From: Chloroflexota bacterium
Lineage (GTDB): Bacteria > Chloroflexota > Anaerolineae > Aggregatilineales > Phototrophicaceae
DNA length: 42,354 bases
Assembly: GCA_013388735.1 (NCBI GenBank)
Contig: JACAES010000082.1
Coordinates: forward strand, 1 to 42,354
Reading direction: 5' to 3'
Within the stretch, counting starts at the first letter, position 1. Every line of letters begins with the position of its first letter. The position numbers and the translations under genes were made by a program. Below, in pieces: positions 8,494 through 19,800 of this stretch. The notes under the pieces were generated by a model. It was not told the DNA's origin. It did not search any database and was given only the letters and a program-made list of their open reading frames with translations.

Positions 8494-9657
8494 TCACCGG
8501 CTTTCGACCATCTGCCGGTAGACCGTTTCCATCTGCTGGGCGATGGTGTCCCAGGCGAAGCGCGTCCGCGCCAGCGCCAGCGCCGCCGCGCCCATTCGCG
8601 CCCGCAGGCCGGCGTCGTTCAGCAGCGTTTCCAAAGCCCCGGCCAGCGGTTCGACGGCGGGTTGGACTTCCAGTCCCGCGCCGTTTTGGGCGGCTTCCGG
8701 CAGGTAACAGCCCGGCGAGACGATCACCGGCCTGCCCGCCGCCATCGCTTCCAGCGCCACCATCGGCAGCCCTTCACCGACGGCAGGCAGCACCAGCACA
8801 TCCGCCGCCGCGAAAGCCGCCAGCCTGTCCTGCCCGCCCAGGTAGCCGGTCAGCACCATACGTTCATCCAGCAGCGGTCGAACGGCGGCCAGCGCGCCTT
8901 CGTCCGGCCCGGCGATCACCAGCCGCGCCCCCGGAATATTCGCCCGTTTGAAGGCTTCCACCAGCACCACCACGCCCTTGCGCGGGTGCAGCCGACCCAT
9001 GAACAGGCATACCGGCGCATCCCCTAGCCTGTACCGCGCCCGGAAGTCCGCGCCGCCCGACAGGTCGGTATAGTCATCCGGGTCTACGCCGTTGGGGACA
9101 ACACACACACGCGCCGCCGCGCCGAACGTCGCCCACAGCGCGGCAGCTTCTTCCGCTTCCGCCGCCGTCAGGCCGATGATCCGGTCGAAGCGCCGCGCCA
9201 GCGCCGGGCTTAAGAGCCGATCCCAGGCGGCTTTCAAACCGCTGCGCCCGGTATTGAGCGCCAGCGTGCCGTGTGGCGACAGCGCCAGCGGTTTGCCCAG
9301 GCGCGCCGCGATGGGTGTGACGAGCAGGTTTTCCACCGTGCGAAATTCGTGGCAGTGGACGACATCGGCTGAGGGCAGCCGCCGCCGGGCCGCCGCCGCC
9401 AGGCCGGGCGGCGTGGAAAGGTTCAGCCGCCCGCGCAGCCAGGGCGAGAGATTACGGACGCGCACCACGCGCACGCCGTCCAGGACTTCCTCGGCAGGGC
9501 CGGCAGCACGCGCCCGCCGGTCGAGCGCGTCGGTGGTCAGTACCATGACGGTATGGCCGCGCCGCGCCAGCGCCCGCGCCAGACCTTCCACCGAACGCAC
9601 AACGCCGCCGAAGGCATAAGCCGGAGCATAGTAGGGGACAAGGTGAACGATGTTCAT
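8494..9657 (-). CDS. GT4-family glycosyltransferase
   Basis: GT-B fold retaining glycosyltransferase of 387 residues. The N-terminus (MNIVHLVPYYAPAYAFGG) has the acceptor-domain GG loop. The C-terminal donor domain shows VVPNGVD, FMGRLHPRKGV and the E-x7-E motif in GEGLPMVALEAMAAGRPVI. Such enzymes make glycolipids, capsule or exopolysaccharide; the sugar and acceptor are unknown. The start is set at ATG 9657, where the typical family N-terminus begins; a longer frame adds 12 non-homologous residues, and there is no well-spaced ribosome binding site. A small unknown gene lies upstream on the same strand. Confidence 0.88.
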   Translation of the reverse strand: MNIVHLVPYYAPAYAFGGVVRSVEGLARALARRGHTVMVLTTDALDRRARAAGPAEEVLDGVRVVRVRNLSPWLRGRLNLSTPPGLAAAARRRLPSADVVHCHEFRTVENLLVTPIAARLGKPLALSPHGTLALNTGRSGLKAAWDRLLSPALARRFDRIIGLTAAEAEEAAALWATFGAAARVCVVPNGVDPDDYTDLSGGADFRARYRLGDAPVCLFMGRLHPRKGVVVLVEAFKRANIPGARLVIAGPDEGALAAVRPLLDERMVLTGYLGGQDRLAAFAAADVLVLPAVGEGLPMVALEAMAAGRPVIVSPGCYLPEAAQNGAGLEVQPAVEPLAGALETLLNDAGLRARMGAAALALARTRFAWDTIAQQMETVYRQMVESR

Positions 9658-9738
9658 GACGGCGATGATAACCGACGCCTCTTTAAACAGCAATCGCCCC
9701 GTTTTGGGGCGAGTCCTGCTGATGACAGAAACGATTGT

Positions 9739-9960
9739 TCAGGCTCTGCGCGCTTTTTTCTTCACCATCACAGAGCGATTATCAATGCCGGTTAACAACT
9801 GGTTCGCGTCCAGTATGGTGGTTTCAGCCTCTCTGGTCAGGATACGAACTTCGTCGTCGCCGGAATAGGTCACATGCCCTTCAACCACGAGGCTGCCGTT
9901 TTCAAATATCTGTACCTCTTCACCCGTTTTCGGCCACATCAACCGCCGTGTCAGGCTCAT
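9739..9960 (-). CDS. Small hypothetical protein
   Basis: A 73-residue soluble protein beginning MSLTRRLMWPKTGEEVQIFE and ending in a Lys/Arg-rich tail (KKKARRA). It alternates polar and beta-branched residues, suggesting a small beta-rich fold, but I recognise no family. The ATG at 9960 has AAAGGA 7 nt ahead, a good ribosome binding site; an upstream in-frame start at 9987 lacks one. It lies between the kinase and the glycosyltransferase on the same strand, with 166 nt to the kinase stop and 81 nt to the glycosyltransferase start. Confidence 0.6.
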   Translation of the reverse strand: MSLTRRLMWPKTGEEVQIFENGSLVVEGHVTYSGDDEVRILTREAETTILDANQLLTGIDNRSVMVKKKARRA

Positions 9961-10126
9961 CACGGTTTCCTTTACAATTTTCACCAATCTAACGGCTTCA
10001 ATTTCAACTGTAGTCGCCGCGCTTTCCGAATGCGATAGCCCAATCGTACTAGTACAAAGGCTATGACAAGACTCGATCTTGCGCTTTTATGAGATGTGCT
10101 GCGGCTTTATGGATGCAGTCAGGGTT

Positions 10127-12310
10127 TTACGACGCCGCCACCCAGGATGGGAACTGGCCGCCGCCGCTGGTGATCTGCCGCAGGTTGCTGCCGTCGGCGT
10201 CCATGACGAAAATTTCCTCGCGCCCGCCGTCCTGCGTGGTGAAGGCGATGAGCTGCCCGTCCGGGCTGTAGCTGGCGCCCCATTCGTAGCCGGGGCCGTC
10301 GTAGAGGATTTCGCGCTCGCTGCCGTCGGCGGCCATGCGGGCGATAGCCGAATTGCCGCGCGCGCCGTCGTCGGTCAGGAACAGGATATATCGCCCGTCC
10401 GGGCTGTAGCTGGGCGACCAGTCCTTCACGGCGTTATCGGTCAGTTGGGCGACTGACCCGCCGGACAGGTCGAACTGCGCGATTTCCCAGGTTGCGGCGT
10501 TATTCTGCGCCCCGCTGGTGAACACAAGCGTCTGACCATCGGGACTCCAGCGCGCCCCGCTGCTGCGCGCCGCATCGCTGAACACCGCCTGCAAACCACT
10601 GCCATCGGGACGGGCGCGGTACAGGTCAAACAAGCCATCGCCGCGCGCGTCCGTCGAAAAGATGATCCACTCGCCGTCAGGACTCCAGGCCGGCAGCCGG
10701 TCATCTACGGTGTTGCGGGTGATCTGGCGCAGGTTATCGCCGGATAGATCCATCACGTAAATGTCAAAATCGCCGTCCCGGTCGGATTGAAAAACGATGT
10801 GCCGACCATCGGGCGAGACGGCGGGGAAGGCGTCCGCCCCCGCGCCGAAGGTCAGCTGCGTCTGCTGACCGGCGTTTAAATCCAGATGGAACAGCCGCGT
10901 GGTATCGTCGCGTTCGGCAAAGTAAACCAGGCTGCCGCCAATCGCCCGTGCGTCCGGGTTGAGCGACATGGTTGTGCGCACGCCGACCGGGATGAGCGTC
11001 GGCGTATAATCTGGGGTCACGGTGGGTGGCGGCGTTTCGGTCGCGGCGGGCAGGCGGGCGTCACGCGCAGCGCGGCTGGTCGGGTCGAGCGTCGGGATGG
11101 CCTGGTCGGCGCGGCTGACGTTGTTCAGCCAGGGCGGTAGCGTTGCGGTCGGCGTCGGCGGAGACGGCCAGCCGCCGGTGATGATGCTGATAATCAGCAG
11201 CGCGGTGATCGCCAGCACCACCAGCACGCCGCAGCCGATCAACCCGCCGACCGCCGCGTTCATCCACCTGTTTGAACGGCGTGGTTTGCGCCGCCGCCAG
11301 TAAACAGCAGCCGATCCGCCGGACGCCACCGACTGGTTGGGTGGTGAGTAGGCGATCTGCGGGATGGCGACCATCGGCGGGGGGGACTGTGCCGGTTGTT
11401 CAATCGAGATGGGGCGGGGCGAAATGGGGCGGGGCTGCGGGCGCACCGTTACCGGTTGGGTGTCGTGGATGCTGGTAATGGGTTTGTCCACCGCCCGCTT
11501 GAGCGACTCCGCCAACCCGACGGCGTGCGGATAACGTTCCTCGCGCTTTTTTTTGAGCGCCTTTAAAATCACTTCTTCGACGGCGAATGACAGGGTTGGA
11601 TTGTAGGCGCGCGGCTGCGGGGGCGGCATCGTCACCTGCATAACGGCGATGCTGTAGGGCGTATCGCTCTCGAATGGTCGCCGCCCGGTCGCCATCTCGA
11701 ACAGCATAACCCCCAGCGCATACAGGTCGCTGCGGTTATCCAGCGGCAGCCCCTGCGCCTGTTCGGGACTCATATAGCTGGGTGTGCCGACCACGCCCTG
11801 TGTGGTGATGCCGGCGCTCTGTTCGCCCAGGATGCGGGCGATTCCGAAGTCGGTCAGGTATGCGCCGCCGTCGTCGTCCATCAGCACGTTGCTGGGTTTC
11901 AGATCGCGGTGCAGCACATTCTTGCTGTGGGCATAATCCAGCGCCGGGGCGATCTGCTCCAGTATGGAGATGATGGTTTCGATCTCCATCGGCCCGCCGG
12001 AGATGCGGTCGTCCACCGAACCGGCGGTCATGTAGCGCATGACAATATACGGCTGGCCTTCGCTTTCGCCGTAATCGTACACCGGCACGATATTCCGGTG
12101 TTCAAGCTGCGAGACGATTTTTACTTCCTGATGAAACCGCTGCAAATAGGTATCGTCATGGATGTACTGCTTCGGCAGCACCTTAACGGCCACCAGGCGC
12201 TTCATGGAAACCTGCTGGGCGCGATAGACCGTCGCCATGCCGCCGCGTCCGATCACATCCAGAATTTCATAACCGCCGATTGTCTTGCCGATTAACTCAT
12301 CCGTCGTCAT
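10127..12310 (-). CDS. Transmembrane Ser/Thr protein kinase with TolB-like beta-propeller
   Basis: Hanks-type kinase of 727 residues. The kinase domain (about 8-280) has the Gly loop GRGGMATV (21-28), the lysine of VAVKV (43), HRDLKPSN (Asp136) and DFG (154-156), so it should be active. A proline-rich linker leads to one membrane helix at about 350-380. The outer part carries five clear PD40/WSPDG repeats plus a sixth degenerate one, enough for a six-bladed TolB-type propeller, presumably a sensor outside the membrane. The start at 12310 (MTTDELIGKTIGGYE) has AAAGGCGAG upstream; a longer frame exists but its first 52 residues are not kinase-like. The ligand is unknown. Confidence 0.92.
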   Translation of the reverse strand: MTTDELIGKTIGGYEILDVIGRGGMATVYRAQQVSMKRLVAVKVLPKQYIHDDTYLQRFHQEVKIVSQLEHRNIVPVYDYGESEGQPYIVMRYMTAGSVDDRISGGPMEIETIISILEQIAPALDYAHSKNVLHRDLKPSNVLMDDDGGAYLTDFGIARILGEQSAGITTQGVVGTPSYMSPEQAQGLPLDNRSDLYALGVMLFEMATGRRPFESDTPYSIAVMQVTMPPPQPRAYNPTLSFAVEEVILKALKKKREERYPHAVGLAESLKRAVDKPITSIHDTQPVTVRPQPRPISPRPISIEQPAQSPPPMVAIPQIAYSPPNQSVASGGSAAVYWRRRKPRRSNRWMNAAVGGLIGCGVLVVLAITALLIISIITGGWPSPPTPTATLPPWLNNVSRADQAIPTLDPTSRAARDARLPAATETPPPTVTPDYTPTLIPVGVRTTMSLNPDARAIGGSLVYFAERDDTTRLFHLDLNAGQQTQLTFGAGADAFPAVSPDGRHIVFQSDRDGDFDIYVMDLSGDNLRQITRNTVDDRLPAWSPDGEWIIFSTDARGDGLFDLYRARPDGSGLQAVFSDAARSSGARWSPDGQTLVFTSGAQNNAATWEIAQFDLSGGSVAQLTDNAVKDWSPSYSPDGRYILFLTDDGARGNSAIARMAADGSEREILYDGPGYEWGASYSPDGQLIAFTTQDGGREEIFVMDADGSNLRQITSGGGQFPSWVAAS

Positions 12311-12498
12311 ATCTCGCCTTTGCCGTGCGCGCCACAAGCGCCCGCCACGCCCATTATACGGTAGACCGGGGGACAAAACCACACGCCGCGCCGCGCAATT
12401 CGGGGCGGGCGTTTCGAAGCCAATATACCGTTTCGTCTCCTCTGCCGTTATGATAAAATCTCTCAATCAGACATCTTTATGCCAGGGGATTTGCCCGT

Positions 12499-13065
12499 AT
12501 GATGTGGGATGACGACTTCACGCCTGACGTATCCGGCTACTGGCAGGAACCGGATTTTTTACTCGCCGATCTGGTATCCGCCTTCGTTAATCACGGCGGG
12601 ATGCCGTTGGGCATCACGGTGTTTGTGAAGGGTATGGTCATCACCGGGACGCTGGTCAGTGAGGGCGAGTATCTTTCGACCATGAGCAAGATATTCACCA
12701 AGCAGGCACGTAAGTCCTTGCTGCATCCAACGGCGGAGGAGCTGAAAGCGACCGAAGAACTGTTCGACTTCACCCGCCTGACCGAAGACGACCGGGCTTC
12801 GGGTGGCGAGGATAAGGACGCCGACCAAGAAGATGATGTAGACAATTTTTGGGACGACGACGACGTACACGTCCCGACCATTCGTCACATGCACCTCAAA
12901 GACCCGGTGATTTTGCAGCCGCAGTCCTCAATCAGCTTCAGTCACAGCCAGCTTCCCATCATGCGGATTCGCCTGACGGCGGTGGACGGATGGATGATGG
13001 GCAAGGTCACGCTGGATGACACAATGGACGATTTTTCGCTGCCGCCCAATGAAGTGCGGCATTAG
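12499..13065 (+). CDS. GvpU-like protein without other gas vesicle genes
   Basis: An acidic 188-residue protein. The N-terminal part (DLVSAFVNHGG, then ITVFVKGMVITGTLVSEGEYL) and the C-terminal part (IRHMHLKDPVI and RIRLTAVDGWMMGKV) resemble, from memory, the two conserved blocks of gas vesicle accessory protein GvpU. Between them is a very acidic linker (about 95-120, many Asp/Glu). No gvpA or other gas vesicle gene is in the window, so the role is unknown. AGGGGA lies about 9 nt before the first ATG; a second ATG follows immediately. The family call is by eye and needs a profile search. Confidence 0.5.
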   Translation: MMWDDDFTPDVSGYWQEPDFLLADLVSAFVNHGGMPLGITVFVKGMVITGTLVSEGEYLSTMSKIFTKQARKSLLHPTAEELKATEELFDFTRLTEDDRASGGEDKDADQEDDVDNFWDDDDVHVPTIRHMHLKDPVILQPQSSISFSHSQLPIMRIRLTAVDGWMMGKVTLDDTMDDFSLPPNEVRH

Positions 13066-13759
13066 GCGCGGCGGGCTGCGGCTTCTGTCCCACAGGATGC
13101 GGAGACGTTTTTTCCGGGGCGTCCGGGAGCGGCTGTCGTTCCGGCGGCTGCTGCGCTGGCTGCTGCCGGCGCTGGCGCTCTGGTTGGTTCTGGCGCTGCT
13201 GCTGGCGGTGACGATTCACCTCTACGGGCGGTTTGAACGCAGCCCGCAGCCCGCCGACGTGATTATCGTGCTGGGGGCGGGGGTGCGCGCCGACGGACGC
13301 CCCGGCCCGGCGCTGACCCGCCGCTCGACCCATGCCGCCGATCTGTGGCACAACGGCCTCGCGCCGCGTATCATCTGCTCCGGCGGCATGCCCGGACACA
13401 CCCATCGCAGCGAAGCCGATGCCTGCGCCGAAATCCTGCGCGGGCTGGGCGTCCCGGCGGCGGCGATTTTGCTGGAAGATGCCAGCCGCAGCACCGAAGA
13501 AAATGCCATTCAGTCGCACAAAATCATGGCGGCCAACGGCTGGCAGACGGCTATCCTGGTCAGCGATGGTTTCCACATCCTGCGGGCGGAGTGGATTTTC
13601 CGCCTGCGCGGGGTGAACATTTCGCTTAGCCCGGTGATAGACAGCCGCCCCGGTGCGTTGGAGTATGCGCTGCAAATCGGCAGGGAAATCGTCGCTCTGC
13701 ACTGGCAGGTGTTTAAAGAAATTTTTAATGTGCCGATCACCTATGTCAAAAGCATCTGA
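13049..13759 (+). CDS. YdcF/DUF218-family membrane protein
   Basis: About 236 residues. An Arg-rich N-terminus is followed by one membrane helix (LLRWLLPALALWLVLALLLAV) and a DUF218 domain starting at ADVIIVLGAGV. Conserved features include the RSTHAADLW region, CSGG, the SEADACAEIL helix, EDASRSTEENA and VSDGFHILRAEWIF. DUF218 proteins such as SanA, ElyC and YdcF act in envelope maintenance; the exact reaction is unknown. The ATG at 13049 overlaps the end of the GvpU-like gene by 17 nt, suggesting coupled translation. The ATG at 13097 (MRRRFFRG) is an equally reasonable start, and neither has a strong ribosome binding site. Confidence 0.85.
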   Translation: MKCGIRRGGLRLLSHRMRRRFFRGVRERLSFRRLLRWLLPALALWLVLALLLAVTIHLYGRFERSPQPADVIIVLGAGVRADGRPGPALTRRSTHAADLWHNGLAPRIICSGGMPGHTHRSEADACAEILRGLGVPAAAILLEDASRSTEENAIQSHKIMAANGWQTAILVSDGFHILRAEWIFRLRGVNISLSPVIDSRPGALEYALQIGREIVALHWQVFKEIFNVPITYVKSI

Positions 13760-13824
13760 TCCCCGTAGGCCAAACGCCGGGTGATCGGCGCGGCGCTTTT
13801 GCCTCGCCAAATTCCTCCTTGCGA

Positions 13825-13830
13825 TATAAT
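13825..13830 (+). promoter_or_regulatory. Candidate -10 box for the alpha-2-macroglobulin gene
   Basis: A perfect TATAAT lies 39 nt before the start codon at 13870. The best -35 match, TTGCCT at 13799-13804, is 20 nt away, longer than the optimum. The ribosome binding site GAGAGGGG lies just before the ATG. Confidence 0.4.
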
Positions 13831-13869
13831 AGACACAGCCGGTTCTCCATATCATGAGAGGGGCTTGTT

Positions 13870-16800
13870 ATGCGTCGTTCCTTCTTAATCTTGTTTGTAT
13901 TACTGATGTTGTTAAGTCTGTCCAGTCTGGCGGCTCAGGAGCAGCCGGGCGAGCCGGGTTTGCAGCTCGTGGATTCCGAACCGTTCGCCGGACAGGAACT
14001 GGGTTTGCAGGCGAACATCACGCTGTATTTTGATCGCCCGCTGGCCTGCGACACGGCGGCCAGTGCCGTCATGCTGACGCCCGCCGTGCCGGGCCGCGTG
14101 ACCTGTGATGCCGCTTCCGGGACGGTCGTTTTTACGCCCGACCAGCCGTTTGCGCGGGCAGCCGCCTATGCCGTCACGGTCGGCGAAAGTCTGCGCGGCC
14201 AGGACGGGACGCGGCTGGCCGAGCCGATCACACTGGAATTTAACACGGTCGGTTATCTGGTGGTGTCGGACGTGCTGCCCGCCGCCGACAGCGCCGGCAT
14301 CGAAACCGACGCGGCCATCACCGTCATCTTCAATCGCCCGGTCGTGCCGCTGGTGATCGCTGAAGAGATGGGCGACCTGCCCGACCCGCTGGCTTTCAGT
14401 CCAGCGGTGACGGGCGTGGGCGAGTGGCTGAATACTTCGATTTACATTTTCCGCCCTGACCCGGCGCTGGCCGGCGGCACGGAATATACGGTCACGATCA
14501 ACCCTGATCTGGCCGCCCTGGACGGCGCGGTGCTGGCCGAAGCCTACAACTGGTCGTTTACGACGGTTGACCCGGCCATCGCCGAAGTGATCCCCGAAGA
14601 TCGCAGCGGCGACGTGCGGCCTGATCGCCCGCTCCAGGTGCGTTTTAACCAGCCGATGAACCGCGCCAGCGTGGAAGCCGGCTTTTACCTGCGCGCGCAG
14701 GGGCAGGTGGGCAGCACCGTGGCCGGGACGTTCGAGTGGGCAGACGATGGCAAAGGCTTCATGTTCCGGCCCGCCCAACGTCTGCAACTGGATACGCTCT
14801 ATGAAGCCGGTTTTAACGACGGTGTGATGGGCGAAACCGGCGGCGCGCTGACCGGCTTTACAGCCTGGCAGTTCGCTACCGTGCCGTTCCCGGCCATCGT
14901 CGGCACCGACCCGTCCAATGGGCAGACCGGCGTATACCCCTGGGGCAGCTTCACCATCTATTTCGCTTCCCCGATGGATACGGATACGCTGGAGGATAAA
15001 ATCACCATCGCGCCGGAACCCTGGCGCGCGCCGGACTTTTACTACAGCAGTTGGGACGACAGCTACAACGTCAACTTCCCGATGGAGCCAAGCACCGACT
15101 ACACCATCACCATCGCGCCCGGCATGGCCGACCTGTACGGTAATGTCATCAGCGCCGAGCGTGTGGTGCGTTTTACGACCGCGCCGTATGACCCGGCGGT
15201 GTTGTTGAACGTGCCGGGGGAAGTCGGTTTTTACAACGCCTACAACGAACAGACACAGCTTTTCCTCAAACACCTCAACATCAGCCAGCTTAACCTGCGG
15301 CTGTACGGCGTGCAGCTAACCGAGTTTGTGCTGGCGGCGGCGCGCAGCGCCTACAGCCCGGCCAGCGACTATGTAGCCGACCCGGACGAGGTGATCCGCG
15401 ACTGGCAGCTTCAGGTGCCGTCGCCGGAGAATATCTACCGCTACGAACTGCTGAACCTGAACGCTCAGGACGCGGCGGCGGACTGCCCCGGCGCGCCCAA
15501 AAGCCGGCTGAAAGTCGGTGACGTGGCGATTGTCGTCACCGACCCCGACCCGGTGCGCGCCCGCCAATCGCCGCCCGATGGCGCGGTGGTGGAGCAGTTG
15601 TACCGCGATTACCAGCTTCCGGTGGTCGGCGGCCCGGTGTGCGCCAACGCTATCGTCTGGTGGGAAGTGCGCCTGCGCGACGACAGCACCGCCTGGGTGG
15701 CCGAAGGTCTGGGCGAGGAATATTTCCTGGACGTGCGTATCGCCGCCGACTCGTCGCCGGTCACGGTCATGACCGACGCGGAATCCGGCGCGCTGCCGCC
15801 GGGCGTCTACCTGCTGGAAGTTTCGTCGCCGCAGGTGTACAACGGTCGCGTGCAGTCGCACTTTATGATCGTCGGCACGGCGAACCTGACGCTGAAGTAT
15901 TCGGTGGATAACGTGCTGGTGTGGGCGACCGACGTGCAGACCGGCCAGCCTATCGCAGACGCGCCGGTGATGCTGTATAACGCGGACGGCGCGGTGATAG
16001 GCCGGGGCATGACCGACGGCGGCGGCCTGGCGCGTATCAGTATCCCGCGTATGACGAATCTGTACGAGGCGATGGTGGCCGTTCTGCAAACCGATACCCA
16101 GTTCGGCATCGGCCACAGCGAATGGACGAGCGGTATCGAAGGCTGGGAATTCGGACAGAGTACCGATTATTATCCGCAGCAGTACCGCACCTATCTGTAT
16201 ACGGACAGGCCGATCTACCGCCCCGACCAGCCGGTTTACTTCCGGGGCGTGGCTCGCTTTAAAGATGACGTGACTTACACGCCGCCGGCATTCTCGACCA
16301 TCCCGGTCACAATCTACGACGCTAACGGCGAGATCGTTTACGAAGAAACGCTGAGTCTGACGCCGTTTGGCACTTTCAGCGGCCAGTTCGACATCGCCGA
16401 TGACGCGCCGCTGGGGTACTACCGCATCGAAGCGGAACTGCCCAGGCCGGCAGGCGAGGACTTCTACTATGGCAGCAGCGCCTCGATCTCGTTCGGCGTG
16501 GCGGAGTTTCGTCTGCCGGAATTCCAGGTGAACGTGACGCCCACTGCCGGCGAAGTGGCGCAGGGTGATACCATTCAGCTTACGGTGGACAGCCGCTATT
16601 TCTTCGGCGGCGTGGTTTCCAACGCCAATGTGGACTATTCGGTGATGGCCGAAGGTTACTACTTTGAGTATGACGGCCCCGGTTATTACAGCTTCACCGA
16701 CTACGATTACGACAGCGGGCCGAGCGAGTTTTACGGCTTCTACGGCGGCGAGGTCGCCAGCGGGACCGGCACGACCGATGCCGAAGGCAAGCTGGTGATC

Positions 16801-19800
16801 GAAGTTCCCGCCGAACTGAAGGACAGCACGGAGAGCCAGCGTTTCACCATCGAGGCGGTCGTCAGCGACGAGAGCCAGCAGGTAGTGGCCGGGCGCGCCG
16901 AAGTCATCGTCCACAAGGGGCTGATCTACGTGGGCGTGCGACCGGAAGAATACGTCAGCACCGCCGGGCAGGAAACGACCATCAACATCCTGGCGGTAGA
17001 CTGGGACAGCCAGGGCATCGCCAACCAGGATGTGCAGGTGGAAGTGGTCGAGCGCCGCTGGTCGAGCGTGCAGGAAGAGGACGAAAACGGGCGCACCACC
17101 TGGACGTGGGAAGTTGAAGAGATCCCCGTCACCGGCGGCAGCGTCACGACCGACGCGCAGGGCAAGGCGAACTTCGCCTTTACCCCGCCGAGCGGCGGCA
17201 TCTTCAAGGTGATCGTCACCAGCCGCGATCAGCGTGGTAACGAGGTGGTCGCCTCTACCAGCATGTGGGTGAGCAGCCGCGAGTTCGTTTCCTGGCGGCA
17301 GCAGAACAGCAACCGCATTGACCTGATCGCCGACCAGGACGATTACAGTGTGGGCGACACGGCGCAAATCCTCATCACGTCACCGTTCCAGGGCAGCGCC
17401 GAGGCGCTGGTCACGGTCGAACGCGGCGACGTGCTGACCGCCGAACGCATCACCCTGACCAGCAATTCGTACATTTATGAACTGCCGATCGCGGCGGATT
17501 TCGCGCCGAACGTTTTTGTGAGCGTGTTCCTGGTTAAAGGCGTGGATGAAAACAACCCGGTGGCGGCCTTCCGCATGGGGCTGGTGCAGATCGGCGTGGA
17601 TAATGCTCAGAAGGAACTGAACATCGAAATCACGCCCGACCGCGAACAGGCCGGCCCGCGCGAAACCGTCACCTACAGCGTGCGCGTCACCGACTACCAG
17701 GGCAATCCGGTGCAGGCGGAAGTCGGCATCGGGCTGACCGATCTGGCTTCGCTTTCGATTGCCGATCCCAACAGCGAGCCGATCCTGGGATTCTACTACG
17801 GCCAGCAGGGTTTGAGCGTGCGAACCTCCACCGCGCTGACCATCAACGTTGACCAGCTCACCCAGACGGTGCTGGACACCATCAAGGGTGGCGGCGGCGG
17901 CGGCGGCGAAGGCGGCATCTTCGACATCCGGCAGGATTTCGTGGATACGGCCTACTGGAACGCGGCGCTCGTGACCGACGCCGCCGGCGTGGCGTCCTTC
18001 AGCGTCACCCTGCCGGATAACCTGACCACCTGGCGGCTGGATGCCCGCGCCGTCACCAGCGGCAAGGACGGCCTGACACTGGTGGGCCAAGAGACGTTCG
18101 ACCTGCTCAGCACCAAACCGCTGCTCATTCGCCCGGTAACGCCGCGTTTTCTGGTGGTGGATGATGCCGTTACACTGGCGGCGGTCGTCAACAACAACAC
18201 CGGCCAGGATATGGCGGTCGAAGTGTTCATTGAAGGCGAAGGGATAACTTTCCAAGGCGCGGCTTCGCAGACCTTCACCATCCCGTCCGGCGGGCGGCAG
18301 CGCGTGAACTGGCCGGTGACGGTGCTGGACGTGCCGGGCGTCAACCTGACGTTTTTCGCCAATGGCAATAATGGCGCTTTCACCGATGCCAGCAAACCGC
18401 CGCTGGGTCGCGGCGACGACCGCCTGCTGCCGGTTTACAAGTACGAAGCGCCGGAGACGGTCGGCACGGCGGGCGTGCTGCGCGAGGCCGGCTCGCGGCT
18501 GGAGTCCATCAGCCTGCCGCGCCGTTTCGACGTGACCCAGGGCGAACTGACGGTCAAGCTCGATCACTCGCTGGCGGCCACGACGCTCGACAGCCTGGAA
18601 TACCTGCGCAACTTCCCCTACCAGTGCATCGAACAGACGGTGAGTAAGTTCCTGCCGAACGTGATGACCTACCGCGCCCTGGACGAACTGGGCGTGGCAA
18701 ACCCGACGCTGAAGGCGCAGCTGGACGCCGGCGTAAACTTCGCCTTGCAGCGGCTGTACGCGCAGCAGAAGGTAGACGGCGGCTGGGGCTGGTACGTGCA
18801 GGAACCCAGCAACTCGCTGACGACGGCCTATGCGCTGATCGGCCTGGTGGAAGCCAAAAACGAAGGTTTCGCCGTCAGCGACAGCATCATCAGCCGGGCG
18901 CAGAACTACCTGCGGACGACCTTCGTCATACCCGGCCCCAGCGTGGAAACCTGGCGTCTGAACCGGCAGGCCTTCGTGCTGTACGCGCTGGCGCGTTCCG
19001 GCGCGCCGGACGTGGCGCGGGCGGCCAACCTGTTCGATGAGCGGGCGCGGCTGCACACCTATGCCAAAGCCTTCCTGGCGCTGACCTTCTACTACGCTAA
19101 TCCGAACGACACCAGCCGTACCGATACGCTGGTGTCCGACCTGGTGAATGCCGCCGTCCTCAGCGCGACCGGCGCGCACTGGGAAGAAGCCGCGCGCGAT
19201 TACTGGAACTGGAACACCGACACGCGCACGACGGCCATCGTGCTGGATGCGCTGGTCAAACTGCGCCCGCAGAACGACCTGCTGCCCAACGCCGTCCGCT
19301 ACCTGATGGTGCAGCGGCAGGCTGACCACTGGGAAACCACCCAGGAAACGGCCTGGGCGGTGATGGCGCTGACGGACTGGATGGTGACGACCGGCGAACT
19401 GCAACCGGCCTACCGGTATTCGCTGTCGCTGAACGGCGACAAACTGGCCGAAGGCGCGGCCTCGCCGGACACGGTGCGCGACTCGCAAAAGCTGGTAGTC
19501 GAGGTGGCCGACCTGCTGGCCGATCAGGCTAACGAACTGATATTCGGGCGCACCGACGGCCCCGGCGTGCTGTACTACACGGCGCACCTGCGCACCTATC
19601 TGCCGGTGCCGGAAATCGAGCCGCTGAACCGAGGGCTGATCGTCGAGCGCCGCTATGTGAGGCCGGGCGACGAGAGCAAAACACCCATCACCGAAGCCCG
19701 CGTGGGCGAACTGATCCAGGCGCGGCTGACTATCATCGCACCCAATGACCTGCACTATGTCGTCATTGAAGACCCGATTCCCGCCGGCACAGAGGCCGTT

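Noticed and set aside
10046-10055. Palindrome GTACTAGTAC upstream of the small gene at 9960
   Set aside because: A single 10-bp palindrome with no paired promoter boxes; could be chance.
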